Of a DNA stretch of 64,000 bases, positions 8,659 through 17,221 are shown in pieces. Numbering within the stretch: the first letter of the stretch is position 1; each line of letters opens with the position of its first letter. Source of the DNA: Alphaproteobacteria bacterium AO1-B (GTDB taxonomy: Bacteria > Pseudomonadota > Alphaproteobacteria > Rhizobiales > Stappiaceae); contig MLAX01000001.1 in the NCBI GenBank assembly GCA_001890945.1, positions 1,116,001 through 1,180,000 of the forward strand. Direction: 5' to 3'. The translations under genes and the position numbers were made by a program. The notes under the pieces are model-generated. The model saw only the letters and a program-made list of their open reading frames with translations, did no database searches and was not told the DNA's origin.

Positions 8659-9069
8659 ATGTTGAATGTAGTTAAGCGCTCGTCCGCTATCGGCCTCGTA
8701 CTCGGTTTGGGTCTCATTTCTCCTACCCATGCACAAGGGGTGCTGGAGGCGTGCGAACCTGAGATTGTCGAGTTCTGTTCAGCCGTAGAACCTGGAAATG
8801 GCCGGGTGCTGTCGTGCCTTTATGCGCATGAAACCAAAATCAGCCGGACCTGCGGAGATGCGTTCGATGATATTGGCGATGTCATCGATGGCCTGTTCTT
8901 TACCATCGGCTCCACGCTCGCGATTTGCGACGCAGACTTGCAAAAACACTGCGCGGACACGCGCTTCGGTCAGGGGCGCCTGTTGAGTTGCTTGGCGGAA
9001 GTCCAAGCAGATCTGGAACCGGCCTGCGGCGGTGTGGTTGCAGAGTTGTCCGGCGAACTGGCAAATTGA
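8659..9069 (+). CDS. Exported cysteine-rich protein with two GLG1-like repeats
   Basis: 136 residues with a signal peptide ending THAQG. The mature part has two copies of one module. Each has four cysteines with identical spacing C-x7-C-x12-C-x11-C, and conserved words GNGRVLSCL and GQGRLLSCL. This pattern matches the cysteine-rich repeat of eukaryotic GLG1 (Golgi apparatus protein 1), which also occurs in small secreted bacterial proteins. Eight cysteines in an exported protein suggest two or four disulfides, or metal binding. The start codon is an ATG 13 bp after the previous stop. Position between the two sulfatases ties it to that system, but its role is unknown. Confidence 0.75.
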   Translation: MLNVVKRSSAIGLVLGLGLISPTHAQGVLEACEPEIVEFCSAVEPGNGRVLSCLYAHETKISRTCGDAFDDIGDVIDGLFFTIGSTLAICDADLQKHCADTRFGQGRLLSCLAEVQADLEPACGGVVAELSGELAN

Positions 9070-9120
9070 CGTTTCGGCACATTGGCTGAAAGCCACACCA
9101 AGGACTTCTACGAGAGACAC

Positions 9121-9954
9121 ATGACATTCCACAACCTGAAATCAAAAACCGCAAAACTGTGCATTGCAACGCTGGTCTCGTGCGTTCTCCCGGCCATCGC
9201 GATTGCGGCGGATCTTCCGCAAGCCCCGGCTCCAGAACCCGTTGCAGTGAATGAGCGCGTCAACAAGACGTGGGAATTTGTGCTGGCACCCTATTTCGTC
9301 GGGGCGAATATCGTCGGGACATCCCAGATCGGCCGCCTGCCGTCCACGGACATCGATGTCGGCACCTCAGACATCCTTTCGAACCTTCGTTTTGGCTTCA
9401 TGGGCCGGGCAGAAGCGGTCTATCGGCAGCGGTTCGGCGCGATGGTGGATGTGGCTTACATGAACCTTGCGAACTCGACCGACGCGCTCTTGCCGGGCGG
9501 GCGCATCCGCGTTGGCGGTGATCAGCTTATCGTTGAGGGCATGCTGTTCTACCGGGCCTACTCAACACCACAATCGTATGTCGACCTCATTGCGGGCGCG
9601 CGGTACTGGGACATCAATCTCGATTTCAATCGCACGGGTACCGTTGCCGGCAATTTCGACATTTCTCGTGGCGCCGACTGGATCGATCCGGTGATCGGGG
9701 TTCGTGGATTTCACAAGCTAAATGAAAAATGGTCCGTCAGTGGCCGCGGAGACATCGGCGGTTTTGGAGCCGCGTCCGACTTCACCTGGAACGTGCAGGC
9801 TGGCGTCGGGTACCACTTCAACCAGATCTGGTCGACGCATCTTCAGTACAAGGCACTCGGCGTTGATTACAGCAACGGCAAGTCCGGCATCGACAGCTTT
9901 GCCTACGACACCGTTACGCACGGACCGCTGCTCGGCGTTGTGGCGCGGTTCTAG
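9121..9954 (+). CDS. Outer-membrane beta-barrel protein
   Basis: 277 residues: a signal peptide (cleavage near AIAADLPQA), then alternating hydrophobic and polar strands typical of a small barrel, with WEFVLAPYFVGANI, DLIAGARYWDINLDF, FTWNVQAGVGYHFNQIW and a final strand ending in Phe (LLGVVARF), the outer-membrane insertion signal. The pattern resembles OmpA-like or OmpW-like proteins of alphaproteobacteria. The ATG chosen starts the signal peptide and has GAGAGA upstream; another in-frame ATG 39 bp earlier lacks a signal. Likely a pore or surface protein of the sulfatase system. Confidence 0.8.
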   Translation: MTFHNLKSKTAKLCIATLVSCVLPAIAIAADLPQAPAPEPVAVNERVNKTWEFVLAPYFVGANIVGTSQIGRLPSTDIDVGTSDILSNLRFGFMGRAEAVYRQRFGAMVDVAYMNLANSTDALLPGGRIRVGGDQLIVEGMLFYRAYSTPQSYVDLIAGARYWDINLDFNRTGTVAGNFDISRGADWIDPVIGVRGFHKLNEKWSVSGRGDIGGFGAASDFTWNVQAGVGYHFNQIWSTHLQYKALGVDYSNGKSGIDSFAYDTVTHGPLLGVVARF

Positions 9955-10043
9955 GGGTTTGGAGGCTGGTTAAAACCGAGCCGGGCAAGAACGAACAAAG
10001 ACTGGTCCATTCTTACTGAGTAATCTTTTGGGAGGGATATTCT

Positions 10044-11798
10044 ATGCATTGGTTACGAAGCTGCCGAAACGGCGGTGCACTTGCAGCACTTCTTGCAGGA
10101 TCGGCGTTGATCCTGCCCCAGAGTGCTGCGGCCCAGGATGGGACAGAAATCATCCATGATGCCGAGTTTTATGTGCTGAAAGCCCAGAACGGCGATCGTT
10201 GGGCGGAAGAGGACGAAGGGCTTCAGGCGAAGATTGCGGAACTGCGCGAGACGCACGGAACCCCGCCCAATCTGATCCACATCATGTGGGATGATACGGC
10301 GTACGGCGATCTTGGCATGCCGGGTATTCAGGCGGTCCGCGGTCTTGAAACGCCAAACATCAATGCGCTTGCAGAAGAAGGCATGATGTTCACGCGCATG
10401 TACACGGAAGTCGGCTGTACGCCGAGCCGGGCAGCAGCAGCGACGGGCCGGATGGCGGTTCGATCCGGAATGTACAATATCGGCATGCTGCAAGAGAGCC
10501 ACGGCCTCGATGCCGAGGAAGTCACCCTTGCTGAAGTGCTGGGCGATGCGGGCTATGCGACTGCCTTTTACGGCAAGTGGCACCTTGGCGACATTGAAGA
10601 GAGCTACCCGCACAACCAGGGTTTCGACGAAGCTCTGTTCACCGGGTACAACCAGATCCTGTCTCTCAACACGCGCGAAGCGGAACAGGGCAATGCCTCG
10701 ATCGGCCTGTTCGAGGACATGCTGCCTGCAAATCCCTACAAGCTCGATGACACCTTCGTCACCAAAGATTGGGTGATGGTGGCCGAAGGGACCAAGGGCG
10801 GTGAAACACTGCAATGGCGTGACAATACGACCGAGACTTATGAGACCATCGACGCTGAAGGGCTCGATCGGATGTTTGCGTTCATGGAGCGCAACGTTGC
10901 GGAAGGCAAACCCTTTTACGTTGCGAACTGGCCGATCATGGCAAACTTCATGCCGATCCGCGAGAAATGCACCCGCGCGCGCGCTTTGTTGCAAAACGGA
11001 CTTCAGTGCACGATCGACCCGATGATCAAGGCGATCCGGGACAAACTTGCTGAGCTCGGCGTTGCGGAGAACACGCTGATTGTTGCCATGGCTGACAATG
11101 GTCCGATGTCCCACAACCCGCCCCCGGGAACCGGGTTTGCGGAAACGATCTTCCGGGGCGGCAAAGGCGATTTCCTTGAGGGCGGCGTGCGCGTTCCGGC
11201 TTTTGCCGTGTGGCCGGGCATGATCGAAGCCGGCTCGATGCCCGGGGATATGATCCATATCACCGATCTGTTCACCACCTTTGCCAGCCTCGGTGGTGCG
11301 CTTGAAAACATCCCGACCGATCGCGTGATCGATGGCATTGATCAGACAGCACTTTTGCTCAACGGTGACACGCATGGGCGCCGCGACTACACCTTCACCT
11401 ATGCGGGGCCGACGCTCGGTGCCGTAGTGAAGGGTGATTACAAGCGGCACATGATCTCACCCGACCCGGTTGGTGAAGCCAGCGGCATTCCGGCAGCGTT
11501 CTATTTCCTGCCATCGGACCCGCGGGAAGTGCAGCCGATGCTGACGAACCTGATCCATCTGAAGCGTCCCTTTAACCGGATGGTCTTGCGCCACAACCTC
11601 TGGAAAGAAAAGTACCCGGACCGTCCGGAAAAGCACGGCATTCCGTGGACTGGCATTGCCAACGCTTCCGAGGCACTGAAGCGTGAGCAAAACCCTCAGC
11701 TGGTGCTAAAGGACCTGCCCTTCGATCCGCTGGAGTATGTCGAGCATCTGGACGAGCTGCCGTTTGATCCGGCAGGTGATCCAAGCATCGGCCAATAA
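10044..11798 (+). CDS. Periplasmic arylsulfatase, Cys-type (type I), copy 2
   Basis: A 584-residue paralogue of the sulfatase at 6598. It has a signal peptide ending SAAAQD, the shared IIHDAEFYVLKAQNGDRWAEE start of the mature protein, the Asp pair HIMWDDTAYGD (83-84), the formylglycine motif CTPSR (Cys125 to Arg129), AFYGKWHLGD, a late DNG near residue 351, and FRGGKGDFLEGGVRVPAF. All metal and catalytic positions I can check are kept. Compared with copy 1 it has a longer central insert (about 285-330) with a CTRARALLQNGLQC segment that may hold a disulfide. Different inserts suggest different sulfated substrates. Confidence 0.92.
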   Translation: MHWLRSCRNGGALAALLAGSALILPQSAAAQDGTEIIHDAEFYVLKAQNGDRWAEEDEGLQAKIAELRETHGTPPNLIHIMWDDTAYGDLGMPGIQAVRGLETPNINALAEEGMMFTRMYTEVGCTPSRAAAATGRMAVRSGMYNIGMLQESHGLDAEEVTLAEVLGDAGYATAFYGKWHLGDIEESYPHNQGFDEALFTGYNQILSLNTREAEQGNASIGLFEDMLPANPYKLDDTFVTKDWVMVAEGTKGGETLQWRDNTTETYETIDAEGLDRMFAFMERNVAEGKPFYVANWPIMANFMPIREKCTRARALLQNGLQCTIDPMIKAIRDKLAELGVAENTLIVAMADNGPMSHNPPPGTGFAETIFRGGKGDFLEGGVRVPAFAVWPGMIEAGSMPGDMIHITDLFTTFASLGGALENIPTDRVIDGIDQTALLLNGDTHGRRDYTFTYAGPTLGAVVKGDYKRHMISPDPVGEASGIPAAFYFLPSDPREVQPMLTNLIHLKRPFNRMVLRHNLWKEKYPDRPEKHGIPWTGIANASEALKREQNPQLVLKDLPFDPLEYVEHLDELPFDPAGDPSIGQ

Positions 11799-11808
11799 GA
11801 CTGGTGCT

Positions 11809-11830
11809 CGGCCTCAGAACCTTGAGGCCG
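11809..11830. other. Intercistronic stem-loop
   Basis: A perfect 8-bp stem (CGGCCTCA / TGAGGCCG) with a 6-nt loop lies just after the second sulfatase stop. No T-run follows, so it is more likely an RNA-processing or stability element within the operon than a terminator. Confidence 0.4.
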
Positions 11831-11896
11831 GGTCCATGCCCTGACCGTGCCGGGATTTGCCGGACTTCTTGATGTGTCCGATGGTAACGGAATGAT

Positions 11897-12697
11897 ATGC
11901 CGCAAAGATACGGGTTTTCTTCATTGGCTGTCTTCGCTTTTGCATGCAGCATCAGCCTGCCAGCTCAGGCCGATACCAACGAGGATCTTGCCAAGCAACT
12001 CGCAAATCCGATCGCTTCCTTGATTTCTGTTCCCGTTGAGGTGGCGCACGACCGGGGACTTGGCACAAGCGGAGACGGTCATTCCACAGCCCTTGTCGTG
12101 AAACCGGTTATTCCTTTTCGCATCAACGACAGCTGGAACATTATCTCCCGAACGATCATTCCATATATCACAACCAGTGACGTAACACCCGGCGAGTACA
12201 AACATGGCTTCGGGGACGTGCAACAAAGCTTCTTTCTGTCGCCGAATGCCGCCGGACCCGGTGGCGTAACCTGGGGTGTTGGGCCTGTTCTCCAGATCCC
12301 GCTCTCAGCCAACAACGGGTTGGGCACGAATGAATGGGGGGCAGGCGTTACCGGGGTGGCGCTGGCGCAACCCGGCCCCTGGACCATCGGTATCTTGGCA
12401 AACCACGTTTGGAACGTGGATGCTGCTGCTCCCGAGCAAAGCACAACATTCCTTCAGCCATTCCTGAATTACACCACCGAAACCTCATGGACGTTTACGG
12501 TGAACACGGAAAGCACCTACGACTGGGTGAACGACCAATGGACTGTGCCAATGAATTACAAGATCGCCAAGTTGGTATCCGTCGGTGGGCAGCGGATCAG
12601 TCTTTCCGCCAAAGCAACGCATTGGGTGGAAAGCCCTTCGGCAGGTCCGAGGGATTGGGGCGCAACTCTTGGTGCAACATTCTTGTTCCCGAAATGA
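11897..12697 (+). CDS. Outer-membrane channel-like protein (phenol-degradation MetA-type barrel)
   Basis: 266 residues with a signal peptide (cleavage near LPAQADT). The sequence alternates in beta-barrel fashion with many Trp and Asn residues, for example PVIPFRINDSWNIISRTIIP, GFGDVQQSFFLSP, WGVGPVLQIPLSAN and a closing strand GATLGATFLFPK. This resembles the putative outer-membrane transporter family often annotated as MetA-pathway of phenol degradation. Such proteins are thought to let hydrophobic or aromatic substrates cross the outer membrane. Together with the barrel at 9121, the operon has two candidate uptake pores. Confidence 0.75.
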   Translation: MPQRYGFSSLAVFAFACSISLPAQADTNEDLAKQLANPIASLISVPVEVAHDRGLGTSGDGHSTALVVKPVIPFRINDSWNIISRTIIPYITTSDVTPGEYKHGFGDVQQSFFLSPNAAGPGGVTWGVGPVLQIPLSANNGLGTNEWGAGVTGVALAQPGPWTIGILANHVWNVDAAAPEQSTTFLQPFLNYTTETSWTFTVNTESTYDWVNDQWTVPMNYKIAKLVSVGGQRISLSAKATHWVESPSAGPRDWGATLGATFLFPK

Positions 12698-12734
12698 ACT
12701 GCGACAGGCAAGCAGGTTTTAATCAGGAAGCCAT

Positions 12735-13844
12735 GTGATGTTTAACAGAAGACAGTTGATCCAGGCTGGCGGAATGGCAGTTGCGGCCGGTCAGGGACTG
12801 TGGAACCCAGCCGCATCCGCTCAATCTGGCGAGCTCCCAATCACGGTGTCGAGTTATCTCTTGGATCGCACCCAGGCCCTTTTTGATGGCAGCGTTGCAA
12901 TCGAAGGGACAGACGCTGAGTTCGTTCAAGGGGCCATTGGGGACATGAACACGGCTGCGTTTACCGGGACCGGCCGCAACGAGATCTCCGAACTTGGCCT
13001 TCATCCGTTCATGCTGGCCCATGCCAATGAAGGGTTTCGCGATTACGCCCTTCTTCCGATTTTTCTGCTGCGTCAGTTCCGGCACAAAAGCGTTTTCGTG
13101 CGTGCCGGTGCCGGGATCGAGAAACCTCAAGACCTGGCCGGCAAACGGATCGGAACGGCCGGCTATTCCTCAACATCCTTGACCTGGATCCGTGGCATCT
13201 TTGAAGAGGAATACGGCCTCCGTCCGCAGGATGTCGAATGGGTGATTTCGAACGCTGACAGTTCGGCAGCCGTTGCGGGAGCCGTATCAGCACAAGAAAG
13301 CCAGATTCCCGCCGGTATCACCGTCACACAGGGAAAACCCGGGCTCGATGAGTCCGAGCTCCTGTTATCCGGCGAGGTTGATGCCCTTTTTCATGCGGCA
13401 ACACCGGCAGCCTTTGTGGAGGGGGATACCCGCATCACCCGTTTGTTTCCGGATTTCAGGTCTGTTGAGCAAGCGTATTTCGAAAAAACAGGTGTGTTTC
13501 CGATCATGCATGTTCTGGCGATCCGGCGGGACACGGCAGCCGAGCACCCGTGGCTCGCCACAGCCGTTTTCGATGCCTATTCAGAGGCCAAGTTTAAAGC
13601 GTACAGGACCAAGGATCGTCTAACTTGGGCAACGGACATGTTGCCCTGGTACAGTCAGGAACTCGACAACACCCGCCAGTTAATGGGGCGCAATTTTTAC
13701 CCCTACGGGATCGAACCGAACCGGACAACGCTTGAAACCCTTTTCCGCTATTCGCACGAACAGGGCCTTGCGGACCGGCTCCTGACAGTTGAGGAGACTT
13801 TCCTGCCAGAAAGTCTTGAGTTTACGGAAGTAACCCGGCCGTGA
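12735..13844 (+). CDS. Periplasmic substrate-binding-like protein (dihydroxyphthalate decarboxylase/NMT1-like)
   Basis: 369 residues starting with tandem ATGs. The N-terminus FNRRQLIQAGGMAVAAGQG carries a twin-arginine-like signal, so export may be by Tat. The mature part has a type II periplasmic-binding-protein feel: VFVRAGAGIEKPQDLAGKRIGTAGY is the usual 'x-pathway' lobe-one segment, and the family closest in wording is 4,5-dihydroxyphthalate decarboxylase-like or NMT1-like proteins, including the ALFDGSVAIEG start. No ABC permease or ATPase lies nearby, so it probably acts alone as a sensor, a binding protein or an enzyme. The exact activity is uncertain. Confidence 0.65.
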   Translation: MMFNRRQLIQAGGMAVAAGQGLWNPAASAQSGELPITVSSYLLDRTQALFDGSVAIEGTDAEFVQGAIGDMNTAAFTGTGRNEISELGLHPFMLAHANEGFRDYALLPIFLLRQFRHKSVFVRAGAGIEKPQDLAGKRIGTAGYSSTSLTWIRGIFEEEYGLRPQDVEWVISNADSSAAVAGAVSAQESQIPAGITVTQGKPGLDESELLLSGEVDALFHAATPAAFVEGDTRITRLFPDFRSVEQAYFEKTGVFPIMHVLAIRRDTAAEHPWLATAVFDAYSEAKFKAYRTKDRLTWATDMLPWYSQELDNTRQLMGRNFYPYGIEPNRTTLETLFRYSHEQGLADRLLTVEETFLPESLEFTEVTRP

Positions 13845-13893
13845 AGGCTGAAACAAGGCCAGCGTATCCGTTACCTGAAAAAGGAGACTGCAG

Positions 13894-14774
13894 ATGAAGA
13901 CTTTAAAGCGTGCATGGTTGGCTTTTCCTGTCGTGTTGCTTGTTGCTTGCGGCGTCGCATCAGCTGAACCTGCTCCAAAGCACGGCCTTGAGGGTCAGCC
14001 GAACTTCCGAGACCTTGGAGGATACCAGACCTCCGATGGAAAGACCCTTCGTACCGGTCTGGTTTTTCGGTCCGGCGAATTGCCACGGACAACCGATGCC
14101 GATCTTGAGACCCTCAAGGACCTTGGCGTGAAAACCGTCGTCAACTTCCTGACGGAAGGTGAGATCGAATACCGTGGGCCCGACCGGTTGCCAGCTGGCG
14201 TTCGGGAGATCAGTCTGCCGATCACTGGAGATATTGGCGGTAATCCAGATGCAGCGAACATGCTGGTTGAGGCGCGAAAGACCGGAGACTTCAGGCGGTT
14301 TCCACCTGAATTCAATCCGCAGATCCACGAAGAGCTCGTGAACGGGCTGGCCGATGACCAATATGCTGCTCTTTTTGACATCCTGGCCGACGAAGCGAAT
14401 TATCCGGTCGTCTTTCACTGCTCTCATGGGGTCCATCGGACCGGCACCGCGGCCGCTTTGGTCCTGACCGCGCTTGGTGTTCCCTGGGAAACGGTCCAAG
14501 AGGACTACCTGCGGTCCAACGAAACGCGAGCGGCGGAAGTCACTCCGCGCATCGAACAACTAAAATCGCTTGCGATGGACATCGAGATGCCGACAGCTGA
14601 AAGAGCCCAAAACGAACCGCAATCGAGGCATTTTATGTCCTGCAGCCGTCCTACATTGATGCGTCGCGCAGAGAGGCAGAAAAACGGTATGGCAGCCTCA
14701 ATGCCTACATCGAAAAAGGTCTCAATCAATCGGAAGGTGACCTGGACCACTTGCGGTCGTTGCTCCTGGATTAA
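13894..14774 (+). CDS. Tyrosine-phosphatase-like exported protein, frameshifted near its 3' end
   Basis: The N-terminus has a lipobox-like LVAC (Cys19) or a signal cleavage at ASA. It is followed by the Y_phosphatase3 layout: NFRDLGGYQTSDGKTLRTG, VFRSGELP, and the catalytic loop HCSHGVHRTG (Cys176-x5-Arg182). The original frame runs on to 14799 with non-homologous residues. Switching frame near 14600-14612 gives AIEAFYVLQPSYIDASRREA and further family-like C-terminal sequence ending LRSLLLD at 14772-14774, 11 bp before the next start. So the gene has a one-base frameshift or the sequence has an error. The catalytic core is intact either way. A role in the sulfatase operon is unclear; phosphate or sulfate ester hydrolysis is possible. 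Confidence 0.75.
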
Positions 14775-14785
14775 AAAGGGATCTT

Positions 14786-15799
14786 ATGTTCCGGATTGAA
14801 ACGCATACCATTCCTTTGGTTCGTCTTGGCCTTATGGCTGCTCTGATTTTTGCGGCTCATGTTCCTACTGGAGCAACGGTTGCGCTTGCCGAAAGTCATG
14901 GATTTGCAGGCCTTGAAGGGGGAACCTTTGCAATGGGGTCGGGCAAGCACTACCGGGAAGAGGCGCCGGTCCGCCAGGTCACCTTGCGGCCGTATTCCAT
15001 TCAAAAGACGGAAGTGACAAACGCCGAGTTCGCAGCGTTTGTGAAAGCGACCGGTTATGTAACGACGGCCGAGAAGGATCTGGATCCGGCGGACTACCCG
15101 GATCTTCCCCCGGACCTTCTGAAAGCCGGGTCGATGGTGTTTGCCCAGCCAAAAGATGCTGTTGCGCTGAATGACATCAATTTGTGGTGGCGCTACGTGC
15201 CAGGTGCTCAATGGCGGCATCCCCGTGGTCCCGAAAGCTCGATAGAAGGCCTTGAAGACCATCCCGTCGTTCAGGTGTCGATCGAGGATGCAAAGGCTTA
15301 TGCGGACTGGGCAGGCGGCCGGCTTCCGACAGAAGCTGAGTGGGAGTTTGCAGCACGCGGCGGGCTGGATGGTGCCCAGTTCTCGTGGGGCGAGGATTAC
15401 GATCCATCAGAAGGCTGGAAGGCAAACACCTGGCAGGGCGTCTTTCCAAGTGTTGATACCGCGGAAGACGGTCATCATGGCAGTGCGCCCGTCGGTTCCT
15501 ACGCGCCCAACGGGTATGGATTATACGACATGGCCGGAAACGTCTGGGAATACGTGTCCGACTGGTGGATCCCTGGCCATCCGACCAAGGATCAAACCAA
15601 CCCGGGCGGCCCGTCCAAGACGCTCGCAGAGCAGTTTGCCAATTCAGCTGTTGGCGCCCGGCATGTGGTCAAGGGCGGTTCCTGGCTCTGCGCACCCTCG
15701 TATTGTTTTCGGTATCGACCCTCAGCGCGTCAACCGGCGGAGCGGAGCCTTGGCTCCAATCACATCGGCTTTCGGATCGCGCGTGATGGTGTGAACTAA
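14786..15799 (+). CDS. Formylglycine-generating enzyme with a signal peptide
   Basis: 337 residues. After a hydrophobic signal sequence (about 1-36) the protein is a full FGE-sulfatase (SUMF1) domain: FAMGSG, EVTNAEFAAFVKATGY, WRHPRGPESS, HPVVQVSIEDAKAYADWAGG, RLPTEAEWEFAARGG, YDMAGNVWEYVSDWW, and GGSWLCAPSYCFRYRPSAR. The two cysteines, Cys302 and Cys307, correspond to the copper-binding active-site pair of characterised FGEs, so the enzyme should be active and not a structural relative. It oxidises the Cys of CxPxR motifs to formylglycine using O2. Both sulfatases in the operon have that motif. Bacterial FGEs usually lack an export signal, so this one probably works in the periplasm. Confidence 0.92.
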   Translation: MFRIETHTIPLVRLGLMAALIFAAHVPTGATVALAESHGFAGLEGGTFAMGSGKHYREEAPVRQVTLRPYSIQKTEVTNAEFAAFVKATGYVTTAEKDLDPADYPDLPPDLLKAGSMVFAQPKDAVALNDINLWWRYVPGAQWRHPRGPESSIEGLEDHPVVQVSIEDAKAYADWAGGRLPTEAEWEFAARGGLDGAQFSWGEDYDPSEGWKANTWQGVFPSVDTAEDGHHGSAPVGSYAPNGYGLYDMAGNVWEYVSDWWIPGHPTKDQTNPGGPSKTLAEQFANSAVGARHVVKGGSWLCAPSYCFRYRPSARQPAERSLGSNHIGFRIARDGVN

Positions 15800-15815
15800 C
15801 TAACTGGAGGCAGTT

Positions 15816-16070
15816 TTGGATCCTCTCATGATTTTCGCGCTGATCGTGCTGCTGGTGTTGCTGGCAACGCTCATCGGTGGATGGTTGTTTCTTGCTGTCT
15901 GGCCTGGAAAAATCGCAAAACGGCGTGGGCACCGGCGTGCGGATGCCGTGGCGATGTGCGGCTATTGGGGCGCGCTTACCCTTGGCCTTTTGATGCCAAT
16001 TGCCTTCATCTGGGCCTACACAGACGGTGAGGAGCCAGTCCGGAACAGCGGTGCGGAGGGCGATACATGA
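15816..16070 (+). CDS. DUF3302 small inner-membrane protein (YibI/YiaW-like)
   Basis: 84 residues with two membrane helices (about 5-28 and 47-67) and the family's middle motif KIAKRRGHRRADAVAMCGYW. It starts at TTG, 5 bp after a clear GGAGG, and matches the normal DUF3302 N-terminus from there. Its stop overlaps the next start (ATGA). In enterobacteria DUF3302 genes pair with an HlyD-like gene in the same way (yibI-yibH, yiaW-yiaV), which supports both calls. It probably assembles with the fusion protein in the inner membrane. Confidence 0.85.
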   Translation: MDPLMIFALIVLLVLLATLIGGWLFLAVWPGKIAKRRGHRRADAVAMCGYWGALTLGLLMPIAFIWAYTDGEEPVRNSGAEGDT

Positions 16071-17221
16071 TCGTTTTCCTGACCCTTTGTTACTGTGCTG
16101 TTCTGTTCGGTCTCATCAAGGCCGGTGTCATCCGGCTCACCACTTTCTGGAAGATCTCGCCCGTTCTGTGGCTGGTTTTGCTGCTGGTGGTGCTGTTCAT
16201 TCCCATGCAATGGGGGGCCCCCAGCGGCCCCATCCGCTCCTATACGTCCGTCATCGAAATTGTGCCCAACGTCTCCGGGGAAGTGACCGAGGTGCCGGTT
16301 CAGCCGCTGATGCTGGTGGAAGAAGGAACGGTCCTATTCAAGATTGATCCAGAACCGTTCGAAGCGGCGGTTTCCCGCAGCCGGGCTGCGCTTGCAGAAG
16401 CGGAACAAGCGGTTCCGCAACTTGAGGCAAATTTCAGGGCTGCCGAAGCGTCGGTGTCAGAGGCTGCGGCAAATCGGGATCGGGCCAAGGACGAGTTCGA
16501 TAGGCTGCGCACGGCCAACGAGAATGCGACAGCTCTGGGCCGCCAGAGTACGCCATTTTCGGAAAGCGACGTGGAACAGCTCCGGCTGACCTTTCTTGCG
16601 TCCGAAGCCTCGCTGACCCGTGCCGAGGCGACAGCAGAGCAGGCGCGTCTCGCCTTTGCCTCTGAAATTGATGGTCAAAACACAACAGTTGCACGCCTGG
16701 AAGCAGATCTGCGCCGGGCGGAATTCGATTTGCGCGAAACTGTGGTCAGAGCGCCGGCAGATGGGTATGTCCTCGCGTTGACCTTGCGTCCGGGTCAAAG
16801 GGTCAGCAACCTGCCGCTCCGGTCCTGGATGGCATTTGCCCCGGTGGCGACTGGCCGGGTTGTTGCCTCCATCCCGCAAACGCGTGTCCGGTTCATTGAA
16901 CCGAACCAACCAGCTGAAGTCACGTTTGCCTACCTTCCTGGCAAGGTGTTTACCGCGCAGGTGGAGTCACTTGTGAGGATCACCGCAGCGGGCCAATTGC
17001 CGCCAAACGGGATCCTGCCATCCCTTGCTCCCCATCACGGACCGAACGAAACAATGGGCGTGGTGCTTCAAATTGACGACAGTAGTGGTGGCTTTGCAGC
17101 GATGCCCGGCGGGATTGGCGGGACCGCTGCGATCTATACACAAACGGCAGGCGCAACACATTTGATCCGCAAGGTGATGATCCGAATGGATGCCTGGCTG
17201 AATTATCTGCGTCCGAATTGA
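16067..17221 (+). CDS. HlyD-family membrane-fusion protein (YibH-like)
   Basis: 384 residues: an inner-membrane part with two hydrophobic stretches (about 1-20 and 30-48), a lipoyl/barrel-sandwich half VEIVPNVSGEVTEVPV-like at 62-95, a long alpha-helical hairpin rich in Ala, Glu and Arg (about 100-210), and the second half VRAPADGYVLALTLRPGQRV. The C-terminal beta region is short. It overlaps the DUF3302 gene by 4 bp and ends the same-strand run. No ABC or RND pump or TolC gene is present in the island, so an outside partner would be needed for secretion. Confidence 0.88.
   Translation: MIVFLTLCYCAVLFGLIKAGVIRLTTFWKISPVLWLVLLLVVLFIPMQWGAPSGPIRSYTSVIEIVPNVSGEVTEVPVQPLMLVEEGTVLFKIDPEPFEAAVSRSRAALAEAEQAVPQLEANFRAAEASVSEAAANRDRAKDEFDRLRTANENATALGRQSTPFSESDVEQLRLTFLASEASLTRAEATAEQARLAFASEIDGQNTTVARLEADLRRAEFDLRETVVRAPADGYVLALTLRPGQRVSNLPLRSWMAFAPVATGRVVASIPQTRVRFIEPNQPAEVTFAYLPGKVFTAQVESLVRITAAGQLPPNGILPSLAPHHGPNETMGVVLQIDDSSGGFAAMPGGIGGTAAIYTQTAGATHLIRKVMIRMDAWLNYLRPN

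Noticed and set aside
10053..11450. A 465-codon open frame on the minus strand inside the second sulfatase gene
   Set aside because: It is antisense to a gene with all catalytic motifs, follows its codon pattern and shows no protein family features.
16067..17221. A complete type I secretion system around the HlyD-like gene
   Set aside because: No ABC transporter, RND pump or TolC-like gene occurs in the island; the DUF3302/HlyD pair alone does not make a secretion system.
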